NCBI GenBank assembly: GCA_001421095.1
Contig: LIIK01000013.1
Location: forward strand, 1-55,926
Origin: Candidatus [Bacteroides] periocalifornicus
GTDB taxonomy: Bacteria > Bacteroidota > Bacteroidia > Bacteroidales > CAJPTX01
Length of the DNA stretch: 55,926 bases
Direction of reading: 5' to 3'
Each line of letters begins with the position of its first letter. Positions within the stretch are counted from its first letter, which is position 1. The notes beneath the pieces are model-generated. The model searched no databases and had not been told where the DNA came from. It saw only the letters and a program-made list of their open reading frames with translations. The translations under genes were made by a program, and so were the position numbers. Shown piece after piece: positions 1-8,246 of this stretch.

Positions 1-60
1 TCCGAACATGAAGCGGCCCAGGTACGACGATGGTACGGCGAAGGTCTAGGGAAGGTCTGG
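1..60 (-). repeat. Partial copy of the large palindromic element
   Basis: Bases 2-23 are nearly identical to bases 35742-35763 inside the 101-nt palindrome (shared GAAGCGGCCCAGGT, one mismatch upstream of it). The copy then continues to GGTACGGCGAAGG. Read as reverse complement, that matches the approach to the palindrome at 35667-35696 (CTTCGCCGTACC preceded by a C-rich run). The other arm lies outside the window. Seen directly by comparison; function unknown. Confidence 0.6.
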
Positions 61-151
61 CGAATGGGAGAGGGTCGGGAGGGTCTAAATGGGTGCAAAA
101 ATCCTTACAACCAACCGATTGCGAGCAATAGCATGGTGCGAGCCAGGGATG

Positions 152-422
152 GAGGTCTTTGTCGCGACGTGGCGTGCCGCGTCGCGAATAGATGGTGCCG
201 CATCGCAGGGAGATGAAAAGAACCCTGCAACCCGGGCGGACGGGCGGGCACTCGCTGCGCTCGGCTCCGCCCCTACCGAGATCGCGATATCCAATTCTAT
301 CAATTGATAGAAATCGGATTCACTCCTAGATGATTCTGAATTGTGCGAACAATTCCACGCTCCTTGCCTGCACGGCCTTTGTAGCGACGTGGCGTGCCGC
401 ATCGCAAACAGAAGGTTCAGCA
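152..422 (+). repeat. Two copies of the intergenic GTAGCGACG repeat plus a GC hairpin
   Basis: Copy one has its core at 161-187 and copy two at 381-406. Both read GT(A/C)GCGACGTGGCGTGCC followed by GC(G/A)TCGC, then an AATAGA/AACAGA-type tail. Between them, 242-272 holds a hairpin-forming GGGCGG...CCGCCC motif containing CTCGCTGCGCTCGG, which recurs at 31834 and 35348. It is followed by TTGATAGAAATCGGATTC, recurring at 35413. The whole 1-490 stretch is otherwise free of convincing genes. Confidence 0.75.
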
Positions 423-490
423 CCGCCGTAATGCTATTTTTACTAACTTGCGGGCGTTTCCTGTCTATTAAAAAACAATAATCATACACT

Positions 491-3400
491 ATGAACCGAC
501 ATGTAATACTCGTAATGCTACTCCTGACGATGGTTCCGCTTGGGCTACGCGCGCAGGTGGTAGACAGCCCATTCATTACGCTATGGGATACGGAACTTCC
601 TGCATCAGAAGAGGTTCAGGTAAAGGGCAATCCCGTGAATAAGAGCGATGACCATAGCATACGATTCCCTATCATTGGGGCAAACATGGTGGTGGAGTAC
701 CAGGCTGAGGATGCGCCCGATAAGACGGCATGGGTGGCTGTACCCGGTGGCCCGCATAGCACGGAGCTAGGCGCCGCCTTGCAGATCGTATTCCCCGGCA
801 AGGGACGCTACTACGTGCGGGTGCTGCCGCAGGGTATCTCGGGCTACTGTGGCTGGGAGGCGGGCGTGTGGAGCAATACGCCCTATGGCGATGTAAAACG
901 GTTGGTACGCATAGTATCTTGGGGTTCAGTGCTTTGGGCGGAAGACGGGCTTAAAGGGGCATTTCGCAATAGTGAAAACCTCCTTTCGCTGCCTTACCAG
1001 GACCCAGATTTCCCCAGTGCGGTGCTGCTCCCGCAAGGGCTTAGGGGTTCGCTGGAGAATCTCTTCCAGAGGTGCGAGAAACTCTCTGTGCCGCGTGAGG
1101 GCATGAACGGCTGGGATGTGAGCCAGGTTACCAACATGGACGGGATGTTTGCCGAATGCAGGAGGTTCAATGCCAACGTGGCGAGCTGGAATGTGGGCAA
1201 GGTGGCCAATATGTACTACATGTTCTCGGGGTGCGAGGAGTTCAACGCCGACCTCTCGCAGTGGAACGTCAGCAGTTGCGAGAATTTTGACGGCATGTTC
1301 GCGAACTGCAAGAAGTTCAACAGCAACCTCACAGGATGGGATATCGCCAAGGCGAAAAGCCTGACTATGATGTTCTCTGGATGCGAGGCATTCAATGGCG
1401 ATATCTCCACATGGAACACCTCGAACGTCACCTCTATGATGCAAACCTTTAAGGGTTGCAGCGCGTTCAATGGCGATATCTCGGCTTGGGATGTGGGCAA
1501 GGTGGCGAGTATGATGAGTGCCTTCGAGGGTTGCAAGGCTTTCGACCAAGACCTGAGCGGCTGGAATCCCAAAGAGCTTACATGGGCCTTCGGTCTATTC
1601 AACTACAGCGGGTTCTCGGTATCTAATTGGGATAAGCTGCTGGTAGGCTGGGGTGCTAAGAGCGCGGGGCTTAAGCAGCATGCGAGCCTATCGGCTACTG
1701 GGCGCAAACATACCGCCGCTGGCAAGGTTGGGCTGGAGCAGCTGGAGGCTATTGGGTGGGTTATAACGGATGATGGCATGCTCACCAACCCTGTTACCAT
1801 TACCTTCAGCACTAGTGGAGGGAGCAATATACCGCCTATCACTGTGGAAAAGGGGCAGGCCGTGGCCAAGCCGAGCAATCCCACCAAGGCGGATGCCACT
1901 TTCGCGGGTTGGTACACCGATGCTACCTACACGAATCCCTATATATTCGGAACTCCAGTGAATGAGGATATTACGCTCTACGCCAAGTGGGAATCAGTGA
2001 GTAATGAGCCCTTCATCACAGAGTGGGACACCTCGCTGCCAGCCTCGGAGGTGTGGGTGGGTAACGCGAAGCAGCCCAAGAATGATGACCACACCATCTA
2101 CCTCCCCATAGTGGGCTCGGGACTTACGATAGAATTTCGTGCGGTGGATGCTGCCAACAAGGATAGCTGGACGGCAGTGCCTGGCGGTCCGCAAGCTGTG
2201 GAAACTGGCGAGGCCTTGAGAATCGTATTCCCCTCGCCAGGAAAATACTACGTGCGGGTGAAGCCCGAGGGGGTAAAGGGCTACCGCAGCGGCAGGCTAG
2301 ACGCGGGCAAAATCTACCTGTACGCCGACGTGGAAAGGCTGGTACGCGTGGTATCGTGGGGCGGGGTAACGTGGAATGGCGGACTCGAAGGGGCTTTCAC
2401 TGGGTGCAGCAACCTGGTTACGCTCCCGCTGGCAAACGATGCGGAATTTGCCAATGCGGTAAAGCTGCCCAAGCTGCTAGAGGGGTCGCTAGCCACCATG
2501 TTCTGGCACTGCACCAAGCTGGCCTCCCAGAAGGGAACGCCAGCAGAGTGGAGCATACGGGACTGGGATGTAAGCGGGGTTACCGATATGCACCAGCTCT
2601 TCGATAGCTGCGTAGCCTTTGAGGGCGACCTCTCAGGGTGGCGTACCAGCCAGGTGAAGGATATGCACGGGCTTTTTGCGAGTTGTGGGGCGTTCAACGG
2701 CGACCTGTCATCTTGGGACGTGGCGAGGGTGGAGAACATGGAACGGATGTTCAGCGGTTGCAAGCTCTTCAACGGGAATCTTTCTGGGTGGAACACTGCC
2801 AGTGTGCAGAATATGGCCTACATGTTCTTGGGTTGCTCGGCCTTCAATCAACCGCTGGGCCTATGGAACGTAGAGCAGGTGGCCTACATGAACGGTATGC
2901 TCTGCGATTGCCCGGCTTTCGACCAGAATCTTAGCGTATGGAAACCCAAGCAGCTTACCAGCGCAGACAATATGCTCGACCGCAGCGGGCTCTCTAGCAA
3001 CAATTGGGATAACCTGCTGGTAGACTGGGCTAGGCTCAGCAGCGACCTTCGGCACCATGTAACCCTCGGGGCTAAGGGGCGCAGCCACTCGGTGCGGGCC
3101 AACAGCGCGGTGCAGACCCTAGAGGGGATCGGCTGGATAATCAATGACGACAATAGGGCCGACCGGGTGGCGGTGAAGTGGGAAGACCCCGAGCACGGTA
3201 TCATTAAGGTTAAGGATTTCAAAGACAATACAATAAACAACGGCCAGCTGGTAGATCTACACTCTGAGATCACCATAACGGCTGAGCCGGAGCAGGACTA
3301 CAGGATCAAGCAGCTCAAGGTGAATGGGGTAGACCACCCCAGTGGGACAAAATTCACAGTGGAGAGCGAGGTGCAGATTTCCGCAGAATTTGAATTCGGG

Positions 3401-4381
3401 GCGGCCCAGAACTACACCGTAACCTTCACCGTGAAGGATGACGAGGCCACAGTAGCGGGGGCTTTCATTGAGATTCATGGGCAGACTCTCACCACCAACG
3501 CTGGCGGTATTGCCACCATCGACCTGCCCAACGGCACATACCCCTATACCGTGAAGAAGGCTGGCTATGAAGAGTTCACGGGTAACCTAGTGGTACAGGA
3601 TGCCCCCGCGGCACAGACGATAACCTTGGTGAAGACGGCTGTTCCCACCTACACCGTCACTTTCACGGTGAAAGATGCCGACGGTGCCGCAATTGACGGT
3701 GCCACCATAGAGATCAACGATCAGAGCCTCACCACCAACGCTGGCGGCATTGCCACCATCAGCCTGCCCTCCGACTCCTATTTCTACACCGCCACGAGGG
3801 ATGGCTATGTGGACAAAACAGGCAGCCTAACGGTGGCCGATGCCGCGGTGGATGTGGAGATAGTACTCGAGAAAAAGCCAGTTCCCACCTACACCGTCAC
3901 TTTCACGGTGAAGGATGCTGGCGGTGCTGCAATAGACCGCGCCACCATAGAGATCAACGGGCAAAGCCTCGCCACTAAGGATGGAGGTATTGCCACCATC
4001 AGCCTGCCCAACGGCACCTACCCCTACACGGTGAAAAAGGCTGGCTACCGCAATGCCACAGGCAGCGTAACGGTGGATGGCAGTGCAGCGAACCCGGCGG
4101 TAACCCTTCAAAGGACAGCGGTCGATGCGGTGGGGAGCTCGCTGCTGGCCGAGGTGGCAGCCTACCCTAATCCTTGCCAAAGCACCCTGAACCTACGTAA
4201 TGTCGCCCATCTTGCCGATCTCTGCGTGGTCAATGGGCTTGGGCAGGTAGTACTCGCCTTACACCACGGCGGCACGGGCACGCTTCAGATCCCCGTAGAG
4301 CCTTTGCCCGCAGGCATCTACTTCCTGCAGCTCACCGATACCCGAGGGGGTGTGCGAATCCTACGGTTCACCAAGCGGTAG
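491..4381 (+). CDS. BspA-like surface protein with DUF285 repeats and T9SS sorting domain
   Basis: This 1296-residue protein is probably exported and attached to or released from the cell surface. A signal peptide ends near Leu-Arg-Ala-Gln (residues 19-22). Two homologous halves follow (about 22-430 and 505-880). Each has a short N-terminal module and then DUF285/BspA-type leucine-rich-like repeats of the form MFxxCxxFNxDxSxWN. They are separated by a Listeria-Bacteroides (Flg_new/InlB B) repeat at about 433-501 (FAGWYTD, ITLYAKW). Residues about 973-1213 are three tandem carboxypeptidase-regulatory-like repeats of about 80 residues; the last two start exactly 240 nt apart. The C-terminus (AYPNP near 1223, ending LRFTKR) is a type A T9SS domain. 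BspA-like proteins are known for adhesion to host proteins; adhesion here is inference. Confidence 0.88.
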   Translation: MNRHVILVMLLLTMVPLGLRAQVVDSPFITLWDTELPASEEVQVKGNPVNKSDDHSIRFPIIGANMVVEYQAEDAPDKTAWVAVPGGPHSTELGAALQIVFPGKGRYYVRVLPQGISGYCGWEAGVWSNTPYGDVKRLVRIVSWGSVLWAEDGLKGAFRNSENLLSLPYQDPDFPSAVLLPQGLRGSLENLFQRCEKLSVPREGMNGWDVSQVTNMDGMFAECRRFNANVASWNVGKVANMYYMFSGCEEFNADLSQWNVSSCENFDGMFANCKKFNSNLTGWDIAKAKSLTMMFSGCEAFNGDISTWNTSNVTSMMQTFKGCSAFNGDISAWDVGKVASMMSAFEGCKAFDQDLSGWNPKELTWAFGLFNYSGFSVSNWDKLLVGWGAKSAGLKQHASLSATGRKHTAAGKVGLEQLEAIGWVITDDGMLTNPVTITFSTSGGSNIPPITVEKGQAVAKPSNPTKADATFAGWYTDATYTNPYIFGTPVNEDITLYAKWESVSNEPFITEWDTSLPASEVWVGNAKQPKNDDHTIYLPIVGSGLTIEFRAVDAANKDSWTAVPGGPQAVETGEALRIVFPSPGKYYVRVKPEGVKGYRSGRLDAGKIYLYADVERLVRVVSWGGVTWNGGLEGAFTGCSNLVTLPLANDAEFANAVKLPKLLEGSLATMFWHCTKLASQKGTPAEWSIRDWDVSGVTDMHQLFDSCVAFEGDLSGWRTSQVKDMHGLFASCGAFNGDLSSWDVARVENMERMFSGCKLFNGNLSGWNTASVQNMAYMFLGCSAFNQPLGLWNVEQVAYMNGMLCDCPAFDQNLSVWKPKQLTSADNMLDRSGLSSNNWDNLLVDWARLSSDLRHHVTLGAKGRSHSVRANSAVQTLEGIGWIINDDNRADRVAVKWEDPEHGIIKVKDFKDNTINNGQLVDLHSEITITAEPEQDYRIKQLKVNGVDHPSGTKFTVESEVQISAEFEFGAAQNYTVTFTVKDDEATVAGAFIEIHGQTLTTNAGGIATIDLPNGTYPYTVKKAGYEEFTGNLVVQDAPAAQTITLVKTAVPTYTVTFTVKDADGAAIDGATIEINDQSLTTNAGGIATISLPSDSYFYTATRDGYVDKTGSLTVADAAVDVEIVLEKKPVPTYTVTFTVKDAGGAAIDRATIEINGQSLATKDGGIATISLPNGTYPYTVKKAGYRNATGSVTVDGSAANPAVTLQRTAVDAVGSSLLAEVAAYPNPCQSTLNLRNVAHLADLCVVNGLGQVVLALHHGGTGTLQIPVEPLPAGIYFLQLTDTRGGVRILRFTKR

Positions 4382-4411
4382 CGTCCAAGGCGCGCAATGC
4401 GGCAAAATGAT

Positions 4412-4440
4412 AAGGGGGAGGCTCAGAGGCTCCCCCTTTT
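4412..4440 (+). terminator. Intrinsic terminator after the BspA-like gene
   Basis: A perfect 9-bp stem (AAGGGGGAG with CTCCCCCTT) flanks a short loop and runs into a T tract. The T tract supplies the first box of the prfA promoter. Confidence 0.85.
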
Positions 4441-4468
4441 GCCTGCCCCCCTTTTTTTCGTACCTTTG
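4438..4468 (+). promoter_or_regulatory. prfA promoter
   Basis: TTTG (4438-4441), a 19-nt spacer and TACCTTTG (4461-4468) match the Bacteroidetes promoter exactly. The first box overlaps the tail of the preceding terminator. It rules out translation from the in-frame upstream start at 4350. Confidence 0.85.
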
Positions 4469-4496
4469 CCCCGCAAATAAGCTGAAGGGAGTACGA

Positions 4497-5588
4497 ATGG
4501 CAACAGACCAAAAGGGGCTGCTGGAGAAGTTGCAGAGCATAGCCGAGCGGTTTGACGAACTTGGACGGCAGATAGCCGAGCCGGAGGCAATGGCCGACAT
4601 GAAACGCTTTGTGGCTCTGAATAAGGAGTACAAGGAACTCACCCCAATAGTGGAGGTGCAGCGCAAGTACGCCGATCTCCTGAGCAATATCACCAACGCG
4701 CGCACCCTCCTAGAGCATGAGTCCGATGAGGAATTGCGGGCTATGGCCAAGGAGGAACTGGAGCTGATGGAGGGGCAAGTGGAGCCGATGGAAGAGGAGA
4801 TCAGGCTGCTACTGCTACCGCAAGATCCGCAGGATGCCAAGAACGCCATAGTGGAGATACGTGCGGGTACGGGGGGCGATGAGGCCAGCATCTTCGCGGG
4901 CGACCTCTTCCGAATGTACTCACGCTTCGCCGAGGCCAAGGGGTGGAAGCTGGAGGTAAGCAGCGCTAGCGAGGGTACTATGGGGGGCTTCAAGGAGATC
5001 GTCTTCAGCCTCTCTGGGCAGGGGGTGTATGGGATCATGAAGTACGAGAGCGGGGTGCACCGGGTACAGCGTGTGCCGCAGACCGAAACCCAGGGACGCG
5101 TACACACATCTGCCGCATCGGTGGTGGTGCTGCCAGAGGCCGAAGAGTTTGACATAGATCTGAAAATGGAGGATATCCGTAAGGACACCTACTGCTCTAG
5201 CGGCCCGGGGGGGCAGAGCGTGAACACCACCTACAGCGCCGTTCGGCTTACCCATATACCCACTGGGCTCGTGGTGCAGTGCCAGGATCAGAAATCGCAG
5301 ATCAAAAATCTGGAGAAAGCGCTCGCCGAACTCCGTACGCGCCTCTACAATATTGAGTACCAGAAATATCTTGATGGCATCGCCAGCCAGCGTAAGACTA
5401 TGGTTTCTACCGGGGATCGCTCGGCAAAAATCAGAACCTACAATTACCCGCAGGGCCGTGTAACCGACCACCGAATCAACTATACGGTCTACGACCTCGC
5501 GGGTGTTATGGATGGCGACCTCACCACCCTTATAGAGCAATTGCAGATAGCGGAGAACGCGGAACGTCTACGGGCTAGCGGGGCCTAA
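4497..5588 (+). CDS. prfA: Peptide chain release factor 1
   Basis: Release factor 1 recognises UAA and UAG in the ribosomal A site and triggers hydrolysis of peptidyl-tRNA. The 363-residue length is normal for the family. The catalytic GGQ is in GPGGQSVN near residue 238, and the recognition-loop region HTSAASV precedes it. The ATG at 4497 was chosen because it gives the standard N-terminus and lies 28 nt after the promoter -7 box; the longer in-frame reading starts upstream of the promoter. It stands alone: the next gene, pyrF, starts more than 300 nt away. Confidence 0.97.
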   Translation: MATDQKGLLEKLQSIAERFDELGRQIAEPEAMADMKRFVALNKEYKELTPIVEVQRKYADLLSNITNARTLLEHESDEELRAMAKEELELMEGQVEPMEEEIRLLLLPQDPQDAKNAIVEIRAGTGGDEASIFAGDLFRMYSRFAEAKGWKLEVSSASEGTMGGFKEIVFSLSGQGVYGIMKYESGVHRVQRVPQTETQGRVHTSAASVVVLPEAEEFDIDLKMEDIRKDTYCSSGPGGQSVNTTYSAVRLTHIPTGLVVQCQDQKSQIKNLEKALAELRTRLYNIEYQKYLDGIASQRKTMVSTGDRSAKIRTYNYPQGRVTDHRINYTVYDLAGVMDGDLTTLIEQLQIAENAERLRASGA

Positions 5589-5901
5589 TGGGGGCTAAGC
5601 GCAGCCAAACGCAGATTTTTTAACAGGAGCAATCATTCTGTTTGCTTACGGGAATTGCAGGCTGAAAGCTCGAGCCTGCTAGCGTGGTAGGATGTGATTT
5701 TCTGAAAGCAGAAGAGTGTTTTCCAAGTGCAAGAAGAAAAGCGAGCAACCTTTGGCTAATTGGGGTTTTGTAAAGCGCAATACGGGTTACGGGCGCTGGC
5801 ATATCTCCCGAGTAGAGGATTGCTGAAACGGGAGAAGGTTAGAATATAGCCAGCACCTACAGTTTGCCTTTGCCCTGAACCCCTCAAATGGTTTTAAGAC
5901 T
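5589..5901. other. Gene-free stretch with hairpins upstream of pyrF
   Basis: No coding region is convincing here. A two-tier inverted repeat lies at 5795-5854: GCTGGC pairs with GCCAGC, and inside it CTCCCG pairs with CGGGAG. A smaller one (CAGGCT/AGCCTG) lies at about 5659-5680. A TTTGCCTTTG sequence at 5862-5875 may contain an imperfect pyrF promoter. Confidence 0.45.
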
Positions 5902-6744
5902 ATGACCTCCCAAGACCTTGTAGATCAGATTCGTGCCAAGCGCTCCTTCCTCTGCGTTGGGCTAGATACCGATATCACCAAGCTGCCCGATAGCATCGCA
6001 GGGCGTCGGGAGGCCATATTCGAGTTCAATAAGGCCATAATAGATGCTACGGCAGACCTGTGCGTAGCCTACAAGCCCAATTTGGCATTCTACGAGGCGA
6101 TAGGCGCGCGCGGTTGGGAGCAGCTGGACAAGACGGTGAAGTACATCAGAGAGAAATACCCACGCATCCTGACCATAGCCGATGCCAAGCGGGGCGATAT
6201 CTCAAATACTGCAGCGCTCTACGCCCGCAGCATATTCCAGCACCTTGGGTTCGACGCGGTAACGGTAGCCCCCTACATGGGGCGCGATGCTGTGCAGCCA
6301 TTTCTCGACTACCAGGGGAAGTGGGCTATAGTGCTGGCTTTAACCTCAAACAGCAGCTACGATGAGTTTCAGCTCCTCCCGATAGCAGGTACTCCTCCGC
6401 GCCCTCTCTACCAAGAGATAGTACAGCGTTCTCGCCAGTGGGGGCATGAGGGCAACATGATGTACGTGGTGGGCGCTACGCGAGCCGAAATGCTAAAGGA
6501 GATCCGTAAGCTAGCCCCAGACCATTTCCTGCTCATTCCTGGGGTGGGGCAGCAGGGGGGTAGCCTTGCCGAGGTGGTGAAGCATGGCATGAATCGCCAG
6601 TGCGGGCTGCTGGTGAACTCGGCGCGTGGTATCATCTATGCCGACCGCGGGCCTCGTTTCGCCCAAGCGGCTCGTGAAAAGGCTCTAGAGCTCCAGAGAG
6701 AGATGGAGGGCTACCTGAGGGAAGCGGGCATTGTGCAGGGGTGA
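5902..6744 (+). CDS. pyrF: Orotidine 5'-phosphate decarboxylase, subfamily 2
   Basis: Converts orotidine monophosphate to UMP, the last step of de novo UMP synthesis. The 280-residue length and the opening (FLCVGLDTDI) fit the longer subfamily 2 enzymes. The catalytic DAKRGDI signature lies near residue 94, and a phosphate-binding region (LIPGVGQQGG) lies near residue 213. It appears to be a single-gene unit, with a strong terminator at 6864-6898. Three other pyrimidine genes are elsewhere in the window (pyrG, pyrD, pyrC), so the pathway is dispersed rather than in one operon. Confidence 0.96.
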   Translation: MTSQDLVDQIRAKRSFLCVGLDTDITKLPDSIAGRREAIFEFNKAIIDATADLCVAYKPNLAFYEAIGARGWEQLDKTVKYIREKYPRILTIADAKRGDISNTAALYARSIFQHLGFDAVTVAPYMGRDAVQPFLDYQGKWAIVLALTSNSSYDEFQLLPIAGTPPRPLYQEIVQRSRQWGHEGNMMYVVGATRAEMLKEIRKLAPDHFLLIPGVGQQGGSLAEVVKHGMNRQCGLLVNSARGIIYADRGPRFAQAAREKALELQREMEGYLREAGIVQG

Positions 6745-6863
6745 CCGTAGAGACTGCGCAGCTCCCCGTTGAGACCTCGTTGGTAGGGCTTCTGCATCAA
6801 TACTATGGTATGCTGGCAGGTGCGGGGGCGCATCCCTCTGGGCAGATAATCCTGGTAATGAAG

Positions 6864-6898
6864 AAGCGGTACAATTCTCTGGGATTGTACCGCTTTTT
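6864..6898 (+). terminator. Terminator between pyrF and the metallo-hydrolase gene
   Basis: Perfect 12-bp stem (AAGCGGTACAAT with its complement), 8-nt loop, then a T run on the plus strand. The gene on the opposite strand ends at 6987, so it may serve both. Confidence 0.85.
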
Positions 6899-6986
6899 AC
6901 TGTGCTACTGTGAGTTCCTATGCACGCCGTGTGGGGGCATGCTCCATTGCGCTCCGGATCTTTGCCCTGTTCACTTTCTAGAGCAC

Positions 6987-8138
6987 TTACAGGTCTACAA
7001 CCTCTCCGATTTTTGGGGATATGAGGTCTATTCCGTTGTCCCTGAGCATCTGCTCGTTTCGGTAGGGCTCGTTCCAAGGGTGCCGGGCAAGGGTGAACTT
7101 GAGGTGGTGCACAGTCATTACCCTACGGGGCTTCATCTCCTGCACTTCTAGTAGAAGTTGGTGTGGAAGAGTATGAATATCAGGCCAATGGGGATTGTAC
7201 TGGCCATTCTCTAGGATGGCGAGATCTATGGTAGGGAATAGTTCGCCAAAGCGCACGAATCGGTCGTCATATCCCCCATCGCCCCCTATGAATATGTGCT
7301 TGCCTCCAGCGGAGAGCATGTAGGATGCCCAGAGCGTCTTATTTCGTCGGAACCCACGCCCGCTAAAATGCCGCGAGGGGAGGCAGGTGATGCTATCGGT
7401 GTATACCGGCAGGCTCTCTGCTTGCGGTTTGGTAGGGTTCGGTGTCTCTCCGCGGAGTAGTATGGCAGAATCCAATTCGGCTCTTGGGGAAACTCCGAGC
7501 TGGGCCGTATCGTACCAGTCGAGTTCTATGATCCTCTCTGGCGGATACCCCCACCGTTCGAAGTGCTCGCCAACCCCTAGCCCGCACACCACATGCCCCA
7601 CCTTGGGCAGCAGCTCAACCACGGTGCGGTGCGAGAGGTGGTCATAATGGTCATGGCTGATGATGATGTAGTCGATAGTCGGGAGGTCGGTGGGCTTGTA
7701 GATATCGGTTCCCTGGTAGGGCTTTATCAGCCAGGTAACGGGGGCGGCATTGTAGAATACGGGGTCGACGAGGTAGCGCTTGCCTGCCAGCTGGATAAGG
7801 TAGCTGCTGTGCCCGAACCAAACGATGTAATCTCGCTCTGGCGGTAGAGCCTTGAGGTCCGTTTTTACAGCCTCCACGGGCGTGGGAGGGCGTAGGCTGT
7901 CGGCCTTGGCGGTGAGCATTTCCCAGAGCAACCCAAGCCTGCTCTGCCCGGGCGACGGCACTATGGTCCGCGCGGGGTGCTGGTTCTGGAAGGCACCATC
8001 GCGCCAGTTGGGCGACTGCTGGCAGCGGGCTAGGCGGGCACCACGGGGTAGCCGCCCGAACGCGGGGAGCTGCATAATGGCCATAACGGTGGAGGCTAGT
8101 GCTACGATGATGATGAGTAGTATGAGTAAGCGTTTCAT
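6987..8138 (-). CDS. Membrane-anchored MBL-fold metallo-hydrolase (NAPE-PLD/UlaG-like)
   Basis: A 383-residue protein of the metallo-beta-lactamase fold, Lactamase_B_2 group. Residues 1-20 form a signal or membrane anchor (MKRLLILLIIIVALA). The conserved core begins near residue 106 (WFGHSSYLI), and the two-metal motif SHDHYDHL is at 161-168. The closest characterised relatives are N-acyl-phosphatidylethanolamine phospholipase D-like and UlaG-like enzymes, so a phosphodiester or lipid-type substrate is plausible but unproven. The start at 8138 gives the clean anchor; longer readings to 8384 cross the promoter of the divergent ATPase gene. Confidence 0.85.
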   Translation of the reverse strand: MKRLLILLIIIVALASTVMAIMQLPAFGRLPRGARLARCQQSPNWRDGAFQNQHPARTIVPSPGQSRLGLLWEMLTAKADSLRPPTPVEAVKTDLKALPPERDYIVWFGHSSYLIQLAGKRYLVDPVFYNAAPVTWLIKPYQGTDIYKPTDLPTIDYIIISHDHYDHLSHRTVVELLPKVGHVVCGLGVGEHFERWGYPPERIIELDWYDTAQLGVSPRAELDSAILLRGETPNPTKPQAESLPVYTDSITCLPSRHFSGRGFRRNKTLWASYMLSAGGKHIFIGGDGGYDDRFVRFGELFPTIDLAILENGQYNPHWPDIHTLPHQLLLEVQEMKPRRVMTVHHLKFTLARHPWNEPYRNEQMLRDNGIDLISPKIGEVVDL

Positions 8139-8210
8139 GCCGTGCGAGACGTATCTATGTAAAACAAACGGGCCGCCCAGGTGAAAAGTGTGGGAATGGG
8201 GAATTTTTAC

Positions 8211-8218
8211 TATTTTTG
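8211..8218 (+). promoter_or_regulatory. -7 box for the DUF4143 ATPase gene
   Basis: TATTTTTG matches TAnnTTTG, 29 nt before the ATG at 8247. No good TTTG box is seen upstream. It argues against the upstream in-frame start at 8181. Confidence 0.55.
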
Positions 8219-8246
8219 CAAAAACGATAAACCAAAGCTTCTGCCT

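Noticed and set aside
85..576. Minus-strand open frame at the left edge
   Set aside because: It crosses two intergenic repeats and the signal peptide region of the BspA-like gene in antisense.
6741..7151. GTG-started frame overlapping the pyrF stop (GTGA)
   Set aside because: It runs through the pyrF terminator hairpin and then antisense into the metallo-hydrolase gene; the product resembles nothing known.
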